This document shows, in pieces, positions 48,696 through 50,492 of a stretch of DNA of 50,492 nt. The translations under genes were made by a program, and so were the position numbers. A model generated the notes under the pieces. It saw only the letters and a program-made list of their open reading frames with translations. It was not told the DNA's origin and ran no database searches. Each line of letters starts with the position of its first letter. Within the stretch, counting starts at the first letter, position 1. Source of the stretch: a virus; IMG/VR virus record IMGVR_UViG_3300032288_002345, positions 1 through 50,492 of that record, one strand, 5' to 3'.

Positions 48696-48720
48696 ATAAC
48701 TATAGCCAATGAGGTGCAAA

Positions 48721-48834
48721 ATGTCTACAACAGACTGTTTGATCGTATTTGGGCCATTGCTTGCTCTCGTATTTGGAATGATTTTAGCGTTTGGCATTCA
48801 TCATTACAACACTGTTCGCAACGGAGACTTCTGA
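48721..48834 (+). CDS. Tiny membrane protein, 37 aa
   Basis: The frame at 48721 starts with MSTTDCLIVFGPLLALVF; residues 7-27 form one membrane span. GAGG lies nine bases upstream, and the gene is the first after a strong promoter. It ends one base before the next start. The longer frames overlapping it are judged to be shadows. Confidence 0.6.
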   Translation: MSTTDCLIVFGPLLALVFGMILAFGIHHYNTVRNGDF

Positions 48835-48835
48835 A

Positions 48836-48988
48836 ATGGATGAAGACTTTCAAATGTTTGAAATCACTGTTCGAGTTTGGATCAAGAAGGATGCAGATCC
48901 TGTAGAGGTCATAAACGAAGCAGACTATGTTTTCAAGCATGAAGATATCATCGATACCGAAATTGTTGATATCATTACGGAGAACTAA
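48836..48988 (+). CDS. Small acidic protein, 50 aa
   Basis: The ATG at 48836 (MDEDFQMFEITVRVWIKKDA) is preceded by CGGAG at nine bases, so it is preferred over an upstream ATG at 48791 within the previous gene. The product is about 50 residues and strongly acidic at the end (HEDIIDTEIVDIITEN). Unknown function. Confidence 0.6.
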   Translation: MDEDFQMFEITVRVWIKKDADPVEVINEADYVFKHEDIIDTEIVDIITEN

Positions 48989-48989
48989 C

Positions 48990-49205
48990 ATGGCTAACAA
49001 TCGCAGCGATAAAGCAATTGAAGACCTTTGCACTAGCTATAGCGCCTATATGGCTGCTATACGAGAGCAGCGAGATCAGGCTATCGCAGCCTGGGCGATT
49101 TGTCTAATCGCTGATCAAAAGAAGACAGGCGTTATAATGATTCCAATGGATCGTCTGTATGGTACGATTGCGTTGCGAAAAGAACTTGCTAAGGAGATGT
49201 ACTAA
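48990..49205 (+). CDS. Small hypothetical protein, 71 aa
   Basis: ACGGAGAA precedes the ATG at 48990 (MANNRSDKAIEDLCTSYSAY). The 71-residue helical product ends overlapping the next start by one base. An upstream ATG at 48927 lies inside the previous gene and is not favoured. No family is recognised. Confidence 0.65.
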   Translation: MANNRSDKAIEDLCTSYSAYMAAIREQRDQAIAAWAICLIADQKKTGVIMIPMDRLYGTIALRKELAKEMY

Positions 49206-49396
49206 TGACTAGGTATCGTATCCAAGTGGTAGAATCGGAACGCGGCTGGGGTCAAGAATATTGGCAAGAAGATTTCGATTCTTATGAAGAAGCTGTAGCT
49301 AGAATTAAAGAAATTAATAGCGGTAATACTTCTTTAGTAGCTCCTGACTACTATGTGCAGGCTGATTCGCATGTGGAAGCTATTGAGGTGACTTGA
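49205..49396 (+). CDS. Small hypothetical protein, 63 aa
   Basis: A 63-residue protein (MTRYRIQVVESERGWGQEYW...) that overlaps its neighbours by one base on each side (TAATG and TGATG), so translation is coupled. The sequence has the beta-strand and helix pattern of many phage small proteins. The function is unknown. Confidence 0.65.
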   Translation: MTRYRIQVVESERGWGQEYWQEDFDSYEEAVARIKEINSGNTSLVAPDYYVQADSHVEAIEVT

Positions 49397-49797
49397 TGTT
49401 TACTAAACCCGATATTGGTAGTGACATAGAAATCATTACCAATACACCAAACCCTGCTCAACCTCATGCACTACCCAATCGTTATCGCGGTCGGGTAGTT
49501 ATTCCTTTTAAATGGATTAATGAATATGATTTTTGTCTTACTACTGGCGATAGTGCCTTTCCTGTGCGTGTGGTTGATATCCGAAATGTTACGGAAATAA
49601 AATATCTAGATGGATCAATTGCTGTTCAAACAGAATATACAGCAGTGCCAAAAATTCAAAGTTACACAGTTGAAGGTTCTAAAGGCGATGTTTATATTGT
49701 AACTAATGATAATGGTAAGTGGGCGTGTGATTGTGTTGCTGGAAAGTTTGGGCGTTATTGTAAACATGTGGAAAAAATCAAAAAGGAATGTACATAA
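49396..49797 (+). CDS. SWIM zinc-finger protein
   Basis: The ATG at 49396 is preferred over the TTG one codon earlier. The roughly 133-residue product has a beta-rich N-terminal part (an SH3-like or RNA-modifying fold is possible). Its C-terminus, WACDCVAGKFGRYCKHVEKI, fits the CxC...CxH pattern of SWIM zinc fingers, which bind DNA or proteins. The role in the phage is unknown. It is coupled to its neighbours by overlapping stops and starts. Confidence 0.7.
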   Translation: MFTKPDIGSDIEIITNTPNPAQPHALPNRYRGRVVIPFKWINEYDFCLTTGDSAFPVRVVDIRNVTEIKYLDGSIAVQTEYTAVPKIQSYTVEGSKGDVYIVTNDNGKWACDCVAGKFGRYCKHVEKIKKECT

Positions 49798-49880
49798 TGA
49801 TTTGGGACACTTCAAGTTCTCTCGCATTGATAGCAGGATTGATTATTCTGTTTGGCTATATGGTTGAGGATTTTGAATGA
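49797..49880 (+). CDS. Tiny membrane peptide, 27 aa
   Basis: ATG at 49797 overlaps the previous stop (TAATG), and the frame ends TGA at 49880, overlapping the next start (ATGA). The peptide (MIWDTSSSLALIAGLIILFG...) has one membrane span. Coupling on both sides favours translation. It was too short for a routine gene list. Confidence 0.5.
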   Translation: MIWDTSSSLALIAGLIILFGYMVEDFE

Positions 49881-50332
49881 TCAATGCTAAAGATCATCGA
49901 GTTATGAATTTTTTGCGGCGACAGGCAATTGATGTAAAAGCCGTTAAGAGCAGCAGAATCGCAGCAGCAGTAACTATTCGTAATGAAATTATCAGCACTG
50001 GCTATTGTCAAAAAAGAACTCATCCTTTTCAAGCTCGGTATTGTAAGAATCCAGAAGCAATTTATCTCCATGCAGAGACTAATGCTATTAGTAATGCGCT
50101 CAATCATATTAATAAACGTGATCTTGCTAAATCTACCCTTTATATTCGTCGTGTAAAACTGCCTACTAAAGATGACACTGAATTTGTAGATGGCATGGCC
50201 AAACCTTGTCCTGGATGTATGCGAGCAATTATTGCATTTGGCATACGAAAAGTAGTATACTCTACTGAAGAGGATGGGCAATACGAAGTACTTAACAAAA
50301 TGGAAATGCCCATAAATATTACATGTTCTTAA
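49877..50332 (+). CDS. dCMP/cytidine deaminase-family protein
   Basis: The 151-residue protein has the zinc deaminase motifs: HAE at residues 65-67 (YLHAETNAI) and PCPGC about 50 residues later (AKPCPGCMRAII). These coordinate Zn and activate water for deamination, usually of dCMP to dUMP in T4-like phages. It links to dNTP supply with NrdAB. A segment before HAE (ISTGYCQKRTHPFQARYC) holds an additional Cys pair. It overlaps the next gene by 10 bases. Confidence 0.82.
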   Translation: MINAKDHRVMNFLRRQAIDVKAVKSSRIAAAVTIRNEIISTGYCQKRTHPFQARYCKNPEAIYLHAETNAISNALNHINKRDLAKSTLYIRRVKLPTKDDTEFVDGMAKPCPGCMRAIIAFGIRKVVYSTEEDGQYEVLNKMEMPINITCS

Positions 50333-50492
50333 ATTTTATTGCATTACTAACCGCGATTAGTATAAGTGCTGTCGCTGCTTATTACTCTATAGTTGGGCTC
50401 ACTGCTATTTTTAGTGGTGTATTAATACCTATTATTATCATGGGTTCGGTTTTAGAAGTAGGAAAAATTGTTGCCACAGTGTGGTTACATGC
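50323..50492 (+). CDS. Large membrane protein (truncated by window edge)
   Basis: The ATG at 50323 opens a frame without a stop to the window end. The visible 56 residues (MFLNFIALLTAISISAVAAY...) contain a span-like region, then FSGVLIPIIIMGSVLEVGKI, a second span. This opening recalls a large membrane protein common in marine T4-like phages. The full size is not known. Confidence 0.6.
   Translation, partial: MFLNFIALLTAISISAVAAYYSIVGLTAIFSGVLIPIIIMGSVLEVGKIVATVWLH

Noticed and set aside
1-50492. CRISPR array or integrase/attachment site
   Set aside because: No regularly spaced direct repeats and no tyrosine or serine recombinase gene were found; the gene set is that of a lytic phage.

Overview
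The window is a 50.5 kb stretch of an AT-rich genome of a T4-like tailed phage (myovirus). The diagnostic genes are T4-type replication and recombination proteins (gp32 single-strand binding protein, UvsX, a probable UvsY, UvsW, gp61 primase, gp41 helicase, endonuclease VII/gp49), a class I ribonucleotide reductase with glutaredoxin, and baseplate/spike genes (PAAR tip, lysozyme-headed hub protein). Three independent features point to an alphaproteobacterial host: an Omp25/Omp31-like beta-barrel outer membrane protein gene, a tmRNA gene in the circularly permuted layout typical of alphaproteobacteria, and a tag peptide of alphaproteobacterial type (ANDNVAPSYALAA). The repertoire resembles marine T4-like phages; that is an inference from gene content, and no relative could be searched.

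Layout. 1-5.1 kb: partial radical SAM (twitch) gene on the minus strand, then gp32, UvsX, UvsY and a minus-strand sugar epimerase. 5.1-8.7 kb: two methyltransferases, the OMP, small genes, tRNA-Ala(UGC) and a probable glycosyltransferase. 8.7-10.6 kb: minus-strand fibre/adhesin cassette ending in a glycine-rich adhesin. 10.6-15.3 kb: 2OG-oxygenase-like protein, SprT-like protease, then an early region with sigma70-type promoters (GIY-YIG-like protein, AAA ATPase, lipoprotein, tiny membrane proteins). 15.3-25.7 kb: UvsW, EndoVII, a C2H2 zinc-finger protein, a small protein with C-family DNA polymerase motifs, primase, a second radical SAM protein, helicase. 25.8-32.3 kb: probable head/structural region, including an ART-like protein and a nucleotidyltransferase that begin with similar short N-terminal motifs. 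32.3-36.6 kb: giant spike (Mtd-type N-terminus, propeller repeats, beta-helix) and small genes. 36.6-40.6 kb: NrdA, NrdB, glutaredoxin, Sm-like small protein. 40.6-46.3 kb: PAAR tip, repeat protein and the 1190-residue hub protein. 46.3-48.2 kb: permuted tmRNA with a small ORF inside its intervening segment, then a SleB-like lipoprotein hydrolase and a CHAP-like peptidase. 48.2-50.5 kb: second early cluster of small genes, dCMP deaminase and a partial membrane protein.

Regulation visible in the sequence: early-type promoters (TTGAC-like -35, mostly a 16-base spacer, TATTAT/TATAAT -10) versus late-type TATAAATA octamers like those of T4 and marine relatives. Several replication genes (primase, helicase, probably UvsW) begin their start codon only about 6-9 bases after the -10 box, which predicts leaderless transcripts. 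The strongest unusual element is the phage-borne two-piece tmRNA: acceptor half, terminal CCA, a 133-base intervening segment that closes into a long helix and holds a 33-codon ORF, then the tag-coding half, all behind a late-type promoter.
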